Positions 14,006-23,031 of a DNA stretch of 55,023 bases are shown piece by piece (within the stretch, counting starts at the first letter, position 1; each line of letters begins with the position of its first letter). This stretch comes from Candidatus Woesearchaeota archaeon (GTDB lineage: Archaea; Nanobdellota; Nanobdellia; SCGC-AAA011-G17; GW2011-AR20): positions 1 through 55,023 of the forward strand of contig JAGVZQ010000004.1 of NCBI GenBank assembly GCA_018302465.1. Direction: 5' to 3'. Both the position numbers and the translations under genes were made by a program. The notes beneath the pieces were generated by a model that was not told the origin of the DNA, ran no database searches, and was given only the letters and a program-made list of their open reading frames with translations.

Positions 14006-15175
14006 ATGAAATTCGCCCATTTAGCAGACTGTCATATTGGAGGATGGAGGGAAGAAGAACTGAAAAAACTAGGTATTGAAAGCTTTAGCTACGCAATAAA
14101 TAAATGTATAGAAGAAAATGTAGGTTTTGTTTTGATATCAGGGGATTTATTCAACACATCTCTGCCAGACATAGACCTAATCAAAAAAACAAGCAAAATC
14201 CTTTCAAAGTTAAAGAAACATAATATAAACTGCTATATTATCCCAGGGTCTCATGATTTCTCCCCATCAGGAAAAACAATGCTTGATGTTTTAGAAAGCT
14301 CAGGATTAGTAAAAAACGTTTTTAAATTTAAAGATGATAAACTAAGATTAACTAAAGATAAAACAAATGTAAAAATAACAGGAATTCTCGGGTTAAGGTC
14401 TGGTTTGGAAAAAGAGCATTTTCAAAATCTGCCAAAAGATCATTTAGAAAAAGAACCAGGATTCAAAATATTTATGTTTCATACAATGCTTGAAGAATAC
14501 AAGCCAAAAGACATGGAAAATATTGAAGGGGAATCAATAAAAAACTTCCCAAAAAATTTCAATTACTATGCAGGCGGTCATGTTCATTACCTGTTAGAAA
14601 AGGAATTCGGTAAAGGCAAGATAGTTTATCCAGGCCCCTTATTCCCAAATAATTTCAAAGAATTAGAGGAATTAAAATTTGGCAGGTTCTGTATAGTAGA
14701 TGATAATTTAAATGTAAAAAGAGAAGAAGTAAAGTTAAAAGAAGCAGTATGCTACAAAATAAATGCTGAAAATAAGACACCAGAAGAAGTTGAGCTTGAA
14801 ATAATAAGCACAATAAAAGACTACAAAGATAAGATAATACTACTGAGAATTGAAGGAACACTCCGGTCTGGGAAGCCTTCTGAGGTAAATTTTAGAAGAA
14901 TCCATGAGAAATTCAAAGAAGCTTATTCTCTGTTAAAAAATACAGGTAAACTAACTTCTAAAGAATTGAAAGATATCCAAGTTGAATCTACTGATGCAGA
15001 AGAGATAGAGAGAAAAGTAATTGAAGAATCAAAAGAAGACCTTAAGGAATTAGGGAATAAAGAAATGATAACAGCCTTAATTCATTCTTTAGATATGGAA
15101 AAAGGGGAAGGAGAGAAAAATTCTGATTTCGAAAAAAGAGTTATAGAATCAGGATTAAAATCCTTAAGGTTATGA
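14006..15175 (+). CDS. mre11: DNA double-strand break repair nuclease Mre11
   Basis: This 389-residue phosphodiesterase binds Mn and, with Rad50, processes double-strand breaks. Motifs in order: HLADCHIGG (about 4-12), ISGDLFNTS, the GNHD equivalent written GSHD (about 90), FMFHTMLEEY and YAGGHVHYLL (about 190). The C-terminal capping and Rad50-binding region is rich in Glu and Lys. TTTATAAG at 13977-13984 places transcription start near the ATG, so the message is likely leaderless. It overlaps rad50 by 4 nt. Confidence 0.95.
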   Translation: MKFAHLADCHIGGWREEELKKLGIESFSYAINKCIEENVGFVLISGDLFNTSLPDIDLIKKTSKILSKLKKHNINCYIIPGSHDFSPSGKTMLDVLESSGLVKNVFKFKDDKLRLTKDKTNVKITGILGLRSGLEKEHFQNLPKDHLEKEPGFKIFMFHTMLEEYKPKDMENIEGESIKNFPKNFNYYAGGHVHYLLEKEFGKGKIVYPGPLFPNNFKELEELKFGRFCIVDDNLNVKREEVKLKEAVCYKINAENKTPEEVELEIISTIKDYKDKIILLRIEGTLRSGKPSEVNFRRIHEKFKEAYSLLKNTGKLTSKELKDIQVESTDAEEIERKVIEESKEDLKELGNKEMITALIHSLDMEKGEGEKNSDFEKRVIESGLKSLRL

Positions 15176-17217
15176 TAATAAAAAAATTAAGACTAAACAA
15201 TATAAGAAGCTACTCAGATACAATAGTTTCAGTGCCTGAAGGAAGCGTTTTACTGAGTGGAAACATCGGCAGCGGAAAATCCAGCATACTCTTGGCAATA
15301 GATTTTGCTTTGTTCGGGCTAAGGCAAGGAGAATTATCCGGAAACGGGTTATTAAGAAACGGAGAAAACTCTGGGAGTGTTGAGTTAGAATTTGAAATAG
15401 GAGATAATAACATAGAAATAAAGAGAGCATTAAAAAGAGGAAATAAGAGTATCTCTCAAGATACAGGTTTCTTATCAATAAATGGAAATAAAGAACTCTT
15501 AAGTGCTATTGAACTAAAAGAAAGGATATTATCTATACTAGGGTATCCAAAGAGCTTATTAACAAAAAGCAAGAACCTAATTTTCAGATACACAGTATAT
15601 ACCCCTCAAGAGGAGATGAAGGAAATCTTAGTTGGTGATACCGATTTAAGGTTAGACACTCTAAGGAAAGTTTTTGGAATAGACAAATACAAAAGAGTAA
15701 AAGAAAACTCCAGAATTTTATTATCTTACTTGAGAGAGCAGAAAAGAGAAATAGAAGGAAGAATCAACAATCTAGACGAAATAATAGAAGAGAGAAATGA
15801 AAAAGAAAAAAACAAGATAGAAATCAATTCTAAAATAAGTATAATAACTCCAAGAATAGAAGAAATAAAAACCCAGATTATAAACAAAAAAGAAGAAATA
15901 ATAAAGGTTGAAGAAAAGATAAAAGTTCTTAACAGCTTAAAAAAAGATTTTTCAGTAAACCAAAACTCAATAGAATCAAAAAAAACCAGGTTAAATGAGA
16001 CAGAAGAAGAACTAAAAAGAACATTAAGGTTCATAACAGAACACAAAGAAGTTGACATACCAGACCAAGAAAGTTTAAAAAATAAAATAAATCAAAAAGA
16101 AAAAGAGCTAAAATTATTGGAAAATGAAAGCTTGAGTTTAAGTTTATTTCTAAAAGAAGCGGATATTAAAAAGAAAAGCTCGCAGGATTTAATAGATAAA
16201 CTAAACCAATTGGATATTTGCCCAATATGTAAACAAGAAGTAAAGGAAAACCATAAGCATTCTATAAAAGAAAAGGAAGAGACTGTAATATCAGATTCTA
16301 TAAACAAAATAATAGAGTTAAACAAAAAGAAAAATAACCTAAAAGAAAAATTATTAAGATTAAAAGAAGAAATTGAAGCTCTAAAAAAAGAAGATAACAG
16401 CATACAGCTTAAAATTTTTCAAAAAAACAGATTAAATGAAAAGATAGAATCAAAAACAAAGCTGGAAAGAGAAAAATCAATTTTAGAAAAAGAATTAACC
16501 GAGCTCGGTAAAAAAAATAAAGAGCTAACACTAAAAGCAGAAGAATTAAGCAGAATTGATTATTACTCTATAAGAAAAGAGTTTGATATTTTTTTAACAA
16601 AAGAGAAAGAGTTGGAAATGGAAAAATTCGGATATGAAAAAGATAAAAAAAATATTAATCAAAGCATAGAAAAATTGGAAGTTGAAATAAAAAGTAAGCT
16701 AAAAGATAAAGAAACCCTGACAAAGTTCAGTAACATAATATTCTTCATAGATGAGCACTTTTCAAGCCTAATGGAAGTTATGGAAAGAAAAGTTATGCTG
16801 AAAGTTCATTCAGATTTCAATGATTTTTTCCAAAAATGGTTTTCTATGCTTGTTGAAGATGAAATACTTATTGTTAAGTTAGATGAAACATTCACACCAG
16901 TGATAGAACAACAAGGACATGATATAGATTACAAATACTTAAGCGGAGGAGAAAGGACTGCCGCTGCATTATCTTATAGGTTAGCTCTAAATCAAACTAT
17001 AAACAACATTGTAACTGAAATAAGAACAAAGGATTTAATTATTTTAGATGAACCAACAGATGGATTCAGTTCAGAGCAATTAGATAAGATGAAATATGTT
17101 ATAGATGAACTTGAAGCAAAACAGATAATTCTAGTCAGTCATGATCAAAAAATAGAAAGCTTTGTAAATAAAGTCATAAGAATAGAGAAGAAAGGAGGAG
17201 CTTCAAAAATTATTTGA
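15172..17217 (+). CDS. rad50: DNA double-strand break repair ATPase Rad50
   Basis: This 681-residue SMC-like ATPase has Walker A GNIGSGKSS (about 31-39), a long coiled coil with the zinc hook CPIC at about 350, ABC signature LSGGERTAAALSYRLAL (about 590) and Walker B DLIILDEPTDG (about 622). At 681 residues it is shorter than the roughly 850-900 of typical archaeal Rad50, so the coiled-coil arms must be shorter. It is coupled to mre11 by ATGA. Confidence 0.95.
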   Translation: MIIKKLRLNNIRSYSDTIVSVPEGSVLLSGNIGSGKSSILLAIDFALFGLRQGELSGNGLLRNGENSGSVELEFEIGDNNIEIKRALKRGNKSISQDTGFLSINGNKELLSAIELKERILSILGYPKSLLTKSKNLIFRYTVYTPQEEMKEILVGDTDLRLDTLRKVFGIDKYKRVKENSRILLSYLREQKREIEGRINNLDEIIEERNEKEKNKIEINSKISIITPRIEEIKTQIINKKEEIIKVEEKIKVLNSLKKDFSVNQNSIESKKTRLNETEEELKRTLRFITEHKEVDIPDQESLKNKINQKEKELKLLENESLSLSLFLKEADIKKKSSQDLIDKLNQLDICPICKQEVKENHKHSIKEKEETVISDSINKIIELNKKKNNLKEKLLRLKEEIEALKKEDNSIQLKIFQKNRLNEKIESKTKLEREKSILEKELTELGKKNKELTLKAEELSRIDYYSIRKEFDIFLTKEKELEMEKFGYEKDKKNINQSIEKLEVEIKSKLKDKETLTKFSNIIFFIDEHFSSLMEVMERKVMLKVHSDFNDFFQKWFSMLVEDEILIVKLDETFTPVIEQQGHDIDYKYLSGGERTAAALSYRLALNQTINNIVTEIRTKDLIILDEPTDGFSSEQLDKMKYVIDELEAKQIILVSHDQKIESFVNKVIRIEKKGGASKII

Positions 17218-17225
17218 TAAATAAA

Positions 17226-17453
17226 ATGACAAAAAATACCATAAAATCAAGAAACAGGATAAAATCTAGAAAGGAAATAAAGCGATCAAGAGAAAAGGAT
17301 TTTTGCAAATATTGTGGAGAGGAACTAAACTTAGGTTATGCTGCAACAATGGATAATCTCATAAACTACGTAAATAGGAAGTGTAGATACTTTAGAATAC
17401 CTAAAGAGGATAAAAAGAATATATGCCCTCATTGTGGGGCTTTAAAAAAGTAA
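17226..17453 (+). CDS. Small zinc-ribbon protein downstream of rad50
   Basis: This 75-residue basic protein begins with a Lys/Arg-rich stretch (NTIKSRNRIKSRKEIKRSRE). A zinc ribbon follows, made of CKYCGEEL (about 29) and CPHCGALKK at the end, 40 residues apart. It begins 8 nt after the rad50 stop; a TTG overlapping that stop could extend it by four residues. Position suggests cotranscription with mre11-rad50, but no role in repair can be read from the sequence. A nucleic-acid-binding function is plausible. Confidence 0.65.
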   Translation: MTKNTIKSRNRIKSRKEIKRSREKDFCKYCGEELNLGYAATMDNLINYVNRKCRYFRIPKEDKKNICPHCGALKK

Positions 17454-17463
17454 AAGAATAAAA

Positions 17464-18363
17464 TTATAACTTCTTTATCTTAGCAACAAAAAATCCAGAA
17501 GTGTCATTATCCTGAGGCCATATTCTTAAGCACTTTTCAACTTCTTTTGATAACTTCTTGCCATTATTATCAATAACTGCTTTGCTTTTTTTAATATTAA
17601 GGTTTATCCTTTCAAGCCTTGCATCATTATAATTTTCTAATAAAAAATTAACAACCTCTTCATTTTCTTCCGGAGAAATAGAGCATGTAGAATAGACCAT
17701 TATCCCTCCTCTTTTTAATAAATCAAAACAATGGCAGATTAACTTCTTCTGTACACCTGACAATTTCCTATACATATTTGGATTCCATATCTTAATAGTT
17801 TTCAATGACTTCCTTATTGTCCCAGTTCCGGAACATGGAGCATCCAGTAATATCTTATCAAAGTTTAATTGAATAGTCTCTGCCCAGGATTTAGTAAGAA
17901 TCGCATTACTAACCCCGCATCTTTGTAAATTAGTGGACAAAGCTGTCAATCTATCTGGCTTAATATCATTAGCAATTATAACCCCCCTATTCTGCATTAA
18001 AGCAGCCATCTGAGTAGTCTTGCTCCCTGGAGCAGCGCACGCATCCAAGACTATTTCTCCAGGTTTAGGGTCCAAAACAATAGGAGGAATCATAGACGCA
18101 GCTTCCTGTATGTAAAAATATCCTAACTGATGTTCTTTTAAATTCCCCAGGTCAGTCCTAGGTCCCTCAACAAAGAAACCCTCTTTACACCATGGAATTT
18201 GAGTTAATTTATAGTCTTTCAGCCTTTTCTTTAGCTCATTTACAGAAATTTTTAAGGTATTAACCCTTATAGATTTCCTTATATTTTTCAATGAAAACTC
18301 CAAAAAGCTGTCTATATCTGTCAAAGAAGCATATTTCTTAACAAATTTCTCTTTAAATTCCAT
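17464..18363 (-). CDS. NOL1/NOP2/Sun-family RNA m5C methyltransferase
   Basis: This 299-residue SAM-dependent enzyme methylates C5 of cytosine in rRNA or tRNA. Visible motifs: SAM site LDACAAPGSKTTQMAAL (about 105-121), motif IV DAPCSGTGTIRKS with one catalytic Cys, and motif VI YSTCSISPEENEEVV with the other. A short N-terminal RNA-binding part precedes them, with no PUA domain. The length fits archaeal tRNA methyltransferases of the family. It converges with the rad50 operon, 10 nt apart. Confidence 0.92.
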   Translation of the reverse strand: MEFKEKFVKKYASLTDIDSFLEFSLKNIRKSIRVNTLKISVNELKKRLKDYKLTQIPWCKEGFFVEGPRTDLGNLKEHQLGYFYIQEAASMIPPIVLDPKPGEIVLDACAAPGSKTTQMAALMQNRGVIIANDIKPDRLTALSTNLQRCGVSNAILTKSWAETIQLNFDKILLDAPCSGTGTIRKSLKTIKIWNPNMYRKLSGVQKKLICHCFDLLKRGGIMVYSTCSISPEENEEVVNFLLENYNDARLERINLNIKKSKAVIDNNGKKLSKEVEKCLRIWPQDNDTSGFFVAKIKKL

Positions 18364-18436
18364 AATATTTATTAGAAAAATGTATTTTAAATACTTGCGA
18401 ATAAAGATTTATATATAATCTAAAAGTAATGAGCAT

Positions 18437-19384
18437 ATGAAAATTGATATAAAAAGAGGTTTTACTGTATATAAAACAAAGGGGGACTATGTTGTAGCCT
18501 GCCCACATGCTGGTCCTGCTTTAGAAAGAACAACCTCTAGGGATGACAATAGTGAAACAGTAGGAAGCATATTATGGAAGCTGTTAGGTGGAAAATTAAT
18601 TATAGGCAACCTGTCAAGAGACAGAGTTCTGGGAATAGACTTCAATAGGGACATTCCAACTGTCAAAACCGCAATAGCTATGTATAATAGATCAACAGAA
18701 GCAAATGAATTCTTCGAATACAGAAAAAGATATGCTTGGGTTGCTGAAGATGAAAATGACTATGAATCAAGGTTGAAAATATACCAAAGTTTTTGGGCTG
18801 AAGTAGAGTCAGAGCCAAAAATTATTTTGGTTCATAGACAGTTTAACAGATTAAAAAGCCTTCCGGGTATAATGGATTTTATAGAGCTGCAAGGAAAGAA
18901 AAAAGACATTATGGAGACGATTAATAAGGTAAATAGAAAACATTCAGATTTTTTCAAAAAATTAGACAGGCCTTATAAACAAGCCATCATGTTTGAAACT
19001 GAAAGAATGATTGCCAATGTAATAAAAAAACATGGAACATTTGACTTAAGAAAACTTGGTAATGAGCAAAAAAATGTATTTTCTCGCGATTTAAAGATAA
19101 TCTCAAGATACTGCAGACCCTACATACTTGCAAGATTAAAAGATAATATAACCGCTCAAAATTACCTTAGAGCTACAAAAAGCACATTAGAGTATTCTCC
19201 AGCCCCATGCATCACCTTCCAAAATGTTTTCAATGGGGAACTAGCGCATGGTCCAAGAAGAAAGTTGTATGATATGAAAGATAAGTCAGTCATGGAAGTA
19301 GAGGGAAGCCATTTCATAAATTTATGGTATCCAGAAGTTGCAGCAGAAATAATAAAAAATGTTATAGAAGAATTATATTTGTAA
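18437..19384 (+). CDS. N-formylglutamate amidohydrolase-like protein
   Basis: This 315-residue protein has an N-terminal block VVACPHAGPALERTTSRDD followed by NSETVGSILW. Later, LSRDRVLGIDFNRDIP resembles the SR.v.D.NR signature of N-formylglutamate amidohydrolases. The conserved His, Asp and Glu of the first block would bind the metal. The C-terminal half, VEGSHFINLWYPEVAAEIIK, is less familiar. No histidine-degradation genes are nearby, so the substrate is open. TTTATATA about 25 nt upstream fits a leaderless start at 18437. Confidence 0.55.
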   Translation: MKIDIKRGFTVYKTKGDYVVACPHAGPALERTTSRDDNSETVGSILWKLLGGKLIIGNLSRDRVLGIDFNRDIPTVKTAIAMYNRSTEANEFFEYRKRYAWVAEDENDYESRLKIYQSFWAEVESEPKIILVHRQFNRLKSLPGIMDFIELQGKKKDIMETINKVNRKHSDFFKKLDRPYKQAIMFETERMIANVIKKHGTFDLRKLGNEQKNVFSRDLKIISRYCRPYILARLKDNITAQNYLRATKSTLEYSPAPCITFQNVFNGELAHGPRRKLYDMKDKSVMEVEGSHFINLWYPEVAAEIIKNVIEELYL

Positions 19385-19385
19385 A

Positions 19386-19485
19386 TGCGATGGCGGGGAT
19401 TTGAACCCCGGTCTCTGCCTTGGCAAGGCAAAATATTGGCCATATGGTAAAATTACATATATTCTAACCACTATACTACCAATTT
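19386..19485 (-). tRNA. tRNA-Gly(GCC) with a 28-nt BHB insertion and unpaired 5' acceptor strand
   Basis: The 3' half is textbook: anticodon arm TTGCC-TTGCCAA-GGCAG, T arm CGGGG-TTCAAAT-CCCCG, acceptor CCATCGC, then A73. The 5' half has TA-GTAT-AGTGGTTA-G. Between tRNA positions 22 and 23, the 28 nt at 19436-19463 fold as a BHB: central helix GGUU/GGCC, bulges AG|A and AA|U. Removal restores a standard 72-nt tRNA with D stem GUAU/GUAU. Bases 1-4 (AAAU) do not pair with the 3' acceptor strand, where GCGAUGG is expected. The 5' end seems lost at a junction with the next gene. Confidence 0.72.
19436..19463 (-). other. Predicted tRNA-Gly intron at position 22/23
   Basis: This 28-nt segment sits between G22 and base 23. 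Both splice sites fall after the second base of a 3-nt bulge, separated by a 4-bp helix (two G-C and two U-G pairs). A small inner hairpin (AUAU...AUAU with GUA/UAC inside) completes it. Introns at non-37/38 positions are known in archaea with broad-specificity splicing endonucleases. Confidence 0.6.
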
Positions 19486-20833
19486 AGTTGTCATTGGCGG
19501 AGGCTCTGCAGGTTATAGCGCAGCAGTGACAGCTGCGGAAATGAATAAGAAAGTTTGTGTGATAGAAAAAGGCCCTTTTGGGGGGTTATGCATTTTGAAA
19601 GGTTGTATGCCTTCCAAAACATTAATTCATTCTGCAAGAATAGCTGAATTAATAAAAAAATCAGATACCTATGGGATAAGTGTAAATAAAAATTTCAAAT
19701 TAAATCTTCCTTACATAATAAACAGGAAAAATAGAATAATAAAAGAATTTGCAGATTACAGAAAAGAGTCTATAAGCAAGAATAAGAATATAACTCTAAT
19801 TGATGGTGAAGGAAGCTTTATCTCTAAAAATGAATTAAAAATAAAAAATCAAATAATAACAGGGAAAAATTTCTTAATCTCGACAGGAAGTATAGAGTTT
19901 ATCCCAGAAATACAAGGGTTAAAAGAAACAGGCTATCTAACAAGTGATGATATTTTAGAATTAAAAAAATTTCCAAAAAACATAGCCATCCTAGGTGGAG
20001 GTCCGGTTGGAGTTGAATTCGCGTATTACATGAGCCAATTAGGTGTAAAAGTTACAATAATGCAAAGAAGTGAGCAAATCTTAAGCAATAATGATCATGA
20101 TTGTGCGAAAGAGCTTGAAAAATCTTTGAAGAAAAAAGGAGTAACAATCTACACAAATATAACATTAAAAAAATTCTCCAAGTCAGGAAACAAAAAGAAG
20201 ATATTCTTTGAAGCAGGAACAATAACAAAATCTATAACTGTAGATGAAATACTGGCTGCATTTGGAAGAAGACCAAACATTGATAAATTAAATCTGGAAA
20301 AAGTAGGGATAACTCCAGAAAAAGGAAGGATACAAAGTAACCAGTATTTACAAACCTCTGTAAAAAATATTTACATAGCAGGAGATGCATCTTCAAATCT
20401 ACCTGTTGTAAATGTTGCCATAGAAGAAGGAAAAATAGCAACCCATAACATGTTTTCATCTAAAAAGAAATCAGTCAATTATCATATGTTTCCTATGGCA
20501 GTTTTCTCTCATCCTGAATTTGCCTGGATAGGAATTTCAGAAAAAGAAGCAAATGAAAAAAATATTGAAATAAAAATTGGGAAATATCTATTTAATGATT
20601 TGGGAAAGGCAATATGTTTAAATGAGACAGATGGTTTCATAAAATTCATTGTTAATAAAAAAAATAATCAGATACTTGGAGTAAGTATCGTTGGTAATGA
20701 AGCCTCTGACTTAATACATGAAGCAATCCCATTACTATATTTCAAAGCTACATTAAACGATTTGGCAAAAATGCCTCATCTACATCCAACATTTGGGGAA
20801 ATATACAGTTATCTTGTTGATGAGATGGTATAA
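19481..20833 (+). CDS. Dihydrolipoamide dehydrogenase / mercuric reductase-family flavoprotein, start codon missing
   Basis: This is a pyridine nucleotide-disulfide oxidoreductase of about 450 residues. The frame opens directly into VVIGGGSAGYSAA (FAD loop), then the redox motif GGLCILKGCMPSK (CxxxxC), the NAD loop AILGGGPVGVEFA, the second FAD motif NIYIAGDAS and the C-terminal HLHPTFGEIYSYLVD with the active-site His. Upstream to the stop at 19448 there is no ATG, GTG or TTG; the first usable start, GTG 19526, would delete the FAD loop. The family normally reads M-x-N-L-V-V-I here, so about two codons are missing at the tRNA junction. Confidence 0.85.
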   Translation, partial: NLVVIGGGSAGYSAAVTAAEMNKKVCVIEKGPFGGLCILKGCMPSKTLIHSARIAELIKKSDTYGISVNKNFKLNLPYIINRKNRIIKEFADYRKESISKNKNITLIDGEGSFISKNELKIKNQIITGKNFLISTGSIEFIPEIQGLKETGYLTSDDILELKKFPKNIAILGGGPVGVEFAYYMSQLGVKVTIMQRSEQILSNNDHDCAKELEKSLKKKGVTIYTNITLKKFSKSGNKKKIFFEAGTITKSITVDEILAAFGRRPNIDKLNLEKVGITPEKGRIQSNQYLQTSVKNIYIAGDASSNLPVVNVAIEEGKIATHNMFSSKKKSVNYHMFPMAVFSHPEFAWIGISEKEANEKNIEIKIGKYLFNDLGKAICLNETDGFIKFIVNKKNNQILGVSIVGNEASDLIHEAIPLLYFKATLNDLAKMPHLHPTFGEIYSYLVDEMV

Positions 20834-21106
20834 ATGGGATACTTAAGGGAAATACATTTTACCATCGCAAGAATGATTGAAGCGACAAAAAGAAAAGATG
20901 AAAAAGAAGTGAAAAGGCTAAACAAAAATTATTCAAGGCTAGCCTTAAACTATCATAAACCAAGGCTTGAAATAGAAGGGTTATATGATAGATGTGCAAA
21001 TGATTGCAGTCTTGCATTTGGTATGCTACCAAATAAATTAGAAGAATTAATATCAGATGCAGAAAAAATATTTTCTAAAATTCCAGAGCCAAGAGAAGAA
21101 GATTAA
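20834..21106 (+). CDS. Small helical protein downstream of the Lpd-like gene
   Basis: This 90-residue, charged, probably all-alpha protein (FTIARMIEATKRKDEKEVKR, NKLEELISDAEKIFSKIPEP) has two cysteines in DRCANDCSLAF. Its ATG follows the oxidoreductase stop directly, so the two are very likely cotranscribed. It also overlaps the convergent gene at 21103 by 4 nt. No family was recognised. A redox-linked accessory role is a guess from position. Confidence 0.6.
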   Translation: MGYLREIHFTIARMIEATKRKDEKEVKRLNKNYSRLALNYHKPRLEIEGLYDRCANDCSLAFGMLPNKLEELISDAEKIFSKIPEPREED

Positions 21107-22119
21107 AAATATTTATAATCAAAAATAAATCTTTTTTCTATCAATTTTTTCATAAACCCGGGAATCAGTCCAGTTAATATAAATTTTTTAAAAAAAAAGA
21201 TCCCACATTTAGGCCCCAGACTAATAACCATAGGGCTATTCCTTCCTTGGTATTTTAACAAGCTTTTCCCTTTAATCTCTTTTATTATGTTCTTACATAT
21301 AACCTTAGCGTGCTCTCTTGCATTCTGTGCTGTTTTTTCCTCTTTTGTGTTTATTATATCCCCTCCAGCATAAACCCTATTTGAAACTTTTAAATTCTCA
21401 TTCACAATTAAAAAGCCTTTTTTATTAGAAATAAACTTAGATCCAAAATTAAAATTGGGAGTTATACCTGTACATAAAAGAGCTAAATCTGCATTAATGC
21501 TATTTCCATCCTCTGTAATAAAAGAATTTTTTCTGTTCTTCTTTACATAATTATTTAAGATAACCCTGCATTTTCTTTTTTTTAAAAAGTTCATTGCATA
21601 TTCACTCACTTTCTCAGGATATCTTTGCATTAACCTATCATGTGGATGGACTAAAGTAATTTTTTTATTAGTATTAATAGCCAACTCGGCTGCAACTTCA
21701 ACACCTACAACACCACCACCAATAACAAGAATATCACCTGCCTTTTCAATTTTTTTATATATTTTCAGCAAATCCTCTGATCTTGAAACAGTTGAAACAC
21801 TACTTGATTTGAAAGGAAGATTATAACTTGAACCAGTAGAAATAATAAGATAGTCATACGGTATTTCCCTTCCTTTAATCCTTACATACTCATCCCCAAT
21901 ATAATCTACCTTGGAAATAATTACCTTAGCGTATTTCAAATAATTTTTATGTAATACCTGAATTTTATCACCATAAGTAGAATCACATAATGCATTGGGT
22001 ACAGAAGGGGTAAATTCAAAATATTCCGTTGTATCAATAAGAGTCACATTAAATTTTTTCTCAAGTTTCCTTGCGCACAAGCTGCCACAAAACCCACCCC
22101 CAATAATCACTATATTCAT
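21103..22119 (-). CDS. FAD-dependent NADH dehydrogenase-like (NDH-2/AIF family) oxidoreductase
   Basis: This 338-residue protein has the FAD loop VIIGGGFCGSLCARKL (about 3-18), YLIISTGSSYNLPF, the NAD loop DILVIGGGVVGVEVAAEL (about 128-145) and the second FAD motif NRVYAGGDI. Type II NADH dehydrogenases pass electrons from NADH to quinone. The C-terminal end (FFFKKFILTGLIPGFMKKLI) is hydrophobic and could attach to the membrane, as in that family. The electron acceptor cannot be identified. It is at 338 residues somewhat shorter than usual. Confidence 0.82.
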   Translation of the reverse strand: MNIVIIGGGFCGSLCARKLEKKFNVTLIDTTEYFEFTPSVPNALCDSTYGDKIQVLHKNYLKYAKVIISKVDYIGDEYVRIKGREIPYDYLIISTGSSYNLPFKSSSVSTVSRSEDLLKIYKKIEKAGDILVIGGGVVGVEVAAELAINTNKKITLVHPHDRLMQRYPEKVSEYAMNFLKKRKCRVILNNYVKKNRKNSFITEDGNSINADLALLCTGITPNFNFGSKFISNKKGFLIVNENLKVSNRVYAGGDIINTKEEKTAQNAREHAKVICKNIIKEIKGKSLLKYQGRNSPMVISLGPKCGIFFFKKFILTGLIPGFMKKLIEKRFIFDYKYF

Positions 22120-22149
22120 AACAAAATAGATTTGAACTTATTTATAAAC

Positions 22150-23031
22150 TTAACATAGAAGTTTCAATAGAATCGCTTTCTGTATGTGCAGTCTGTTTTC
22201 CGCTTGATCAAAGACTATAGATTTATTAGAATCCATAACCTCAGAAGTTACTTCCTCTCCTCGTTTAGCAGGCAGACAGTGCATAAAGAGAGCTTTTGGA
22301 GACTTTTTCATTAAATTAACATTAACCTGGTATTTCCTTAGTTGTTTAACTCTTTTAGCATGTTTAGATTTTGAAATTTGATAAGACATCCATGAATCTA
22401 CATAGACGATATCTGCATTTTTTATTGCCTTATTAACATCCTGTGTAACTTCAACTCCATTTATCCTAAACAAAGGTTGCATATTTCTTGGGCAAGCAAC
22501 AGACATTTTAATCCCTAATTTAGAACATGCAAACATCAAAGAATGAGTGACATTATTTTTAGCATCGCCAAAATAAGCTATTTTAATATTAGATAACCTT
22601 CTTAGTTTTTCTTTTATCGTTAATAAATCCCCCAATATCTGGCAAGGATGCTCATAATCTGTTAGACCGTTAATAACCGGGATATTTCCATTTTCTGCTA
22701 AACTAATCAAATCTTCCTGAGAATATAATCTTGCCATGACAACATTTACATACTTAGAAATAACTCTGGCAGTGTCCTCTATTGATTCTTTTCCCTTTCC
22801 AAGAGGGGAATTTCCTAAATCATAAAATATAGTATGCCCCCCTAACTGGTACACAGCCACTTCAAAAGATAATCTTGTTCTCAAACTAGGTTTTTCAAAT
22901 ATATCAAGCAAAACTTTATTTTTTAATTTAGAGTTATAATTTTGTGGAGATTTTTTTATCTTTTCAGCTAAAAAGATTAGATCTAAAATCTCCTTCTTGC
23001 TTAAATCATTTATAGAAAGTATATTTTTCAT
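22150..23031 (-). CDS. argF: Ornithine carbamoyltransferase
   Basis: This 293-residue enzyme interconverts carbamoyl phosphate plus ornithine and citrulline. Carbamoyl-phosphate loop: FEKPSLRTRLSFE (S-x-R-T-R, about 49-61). Also DYEHPCQILGDLLT (HPCQ) and the OTC signature FMHCLPAKRGEEV with the ornithine-binding Cys. The gene overlaps the CpgS-like gene by 4 nt. With carbamate kinase at 25793 this fits citrulline breakdown that yields ATP, though no arginine deiminase is in the window, so a biosynthetic role remains possible. Confidence 0.92.
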   Translation of the reverse strand: MKNILSINDLSKKEILDLIFLAEKIKKSPQNYNSKLKNKVLLDIFEKPSLRTRLSFEVAVYQLGGHTIFYDLGNSPLGKGKESIEDTARVISKYVNVVMARLYSQEDLISLAENGNIPVINGLTDYEHPCQILGDLLTIKEKLRRLSNIKIAYFGDAKNNVTHSLMFACSKLGIKMSVACPRNMQPLFRINGVEVTQDVNKAIKNADIVYVDSWMSYQISKSKHAKRVKQLRKYQVNVNLMKKSPKALFMHCLPAKRGEEVTSEVMDSNKSIVFDQAENRLHIQKAILLKLLC

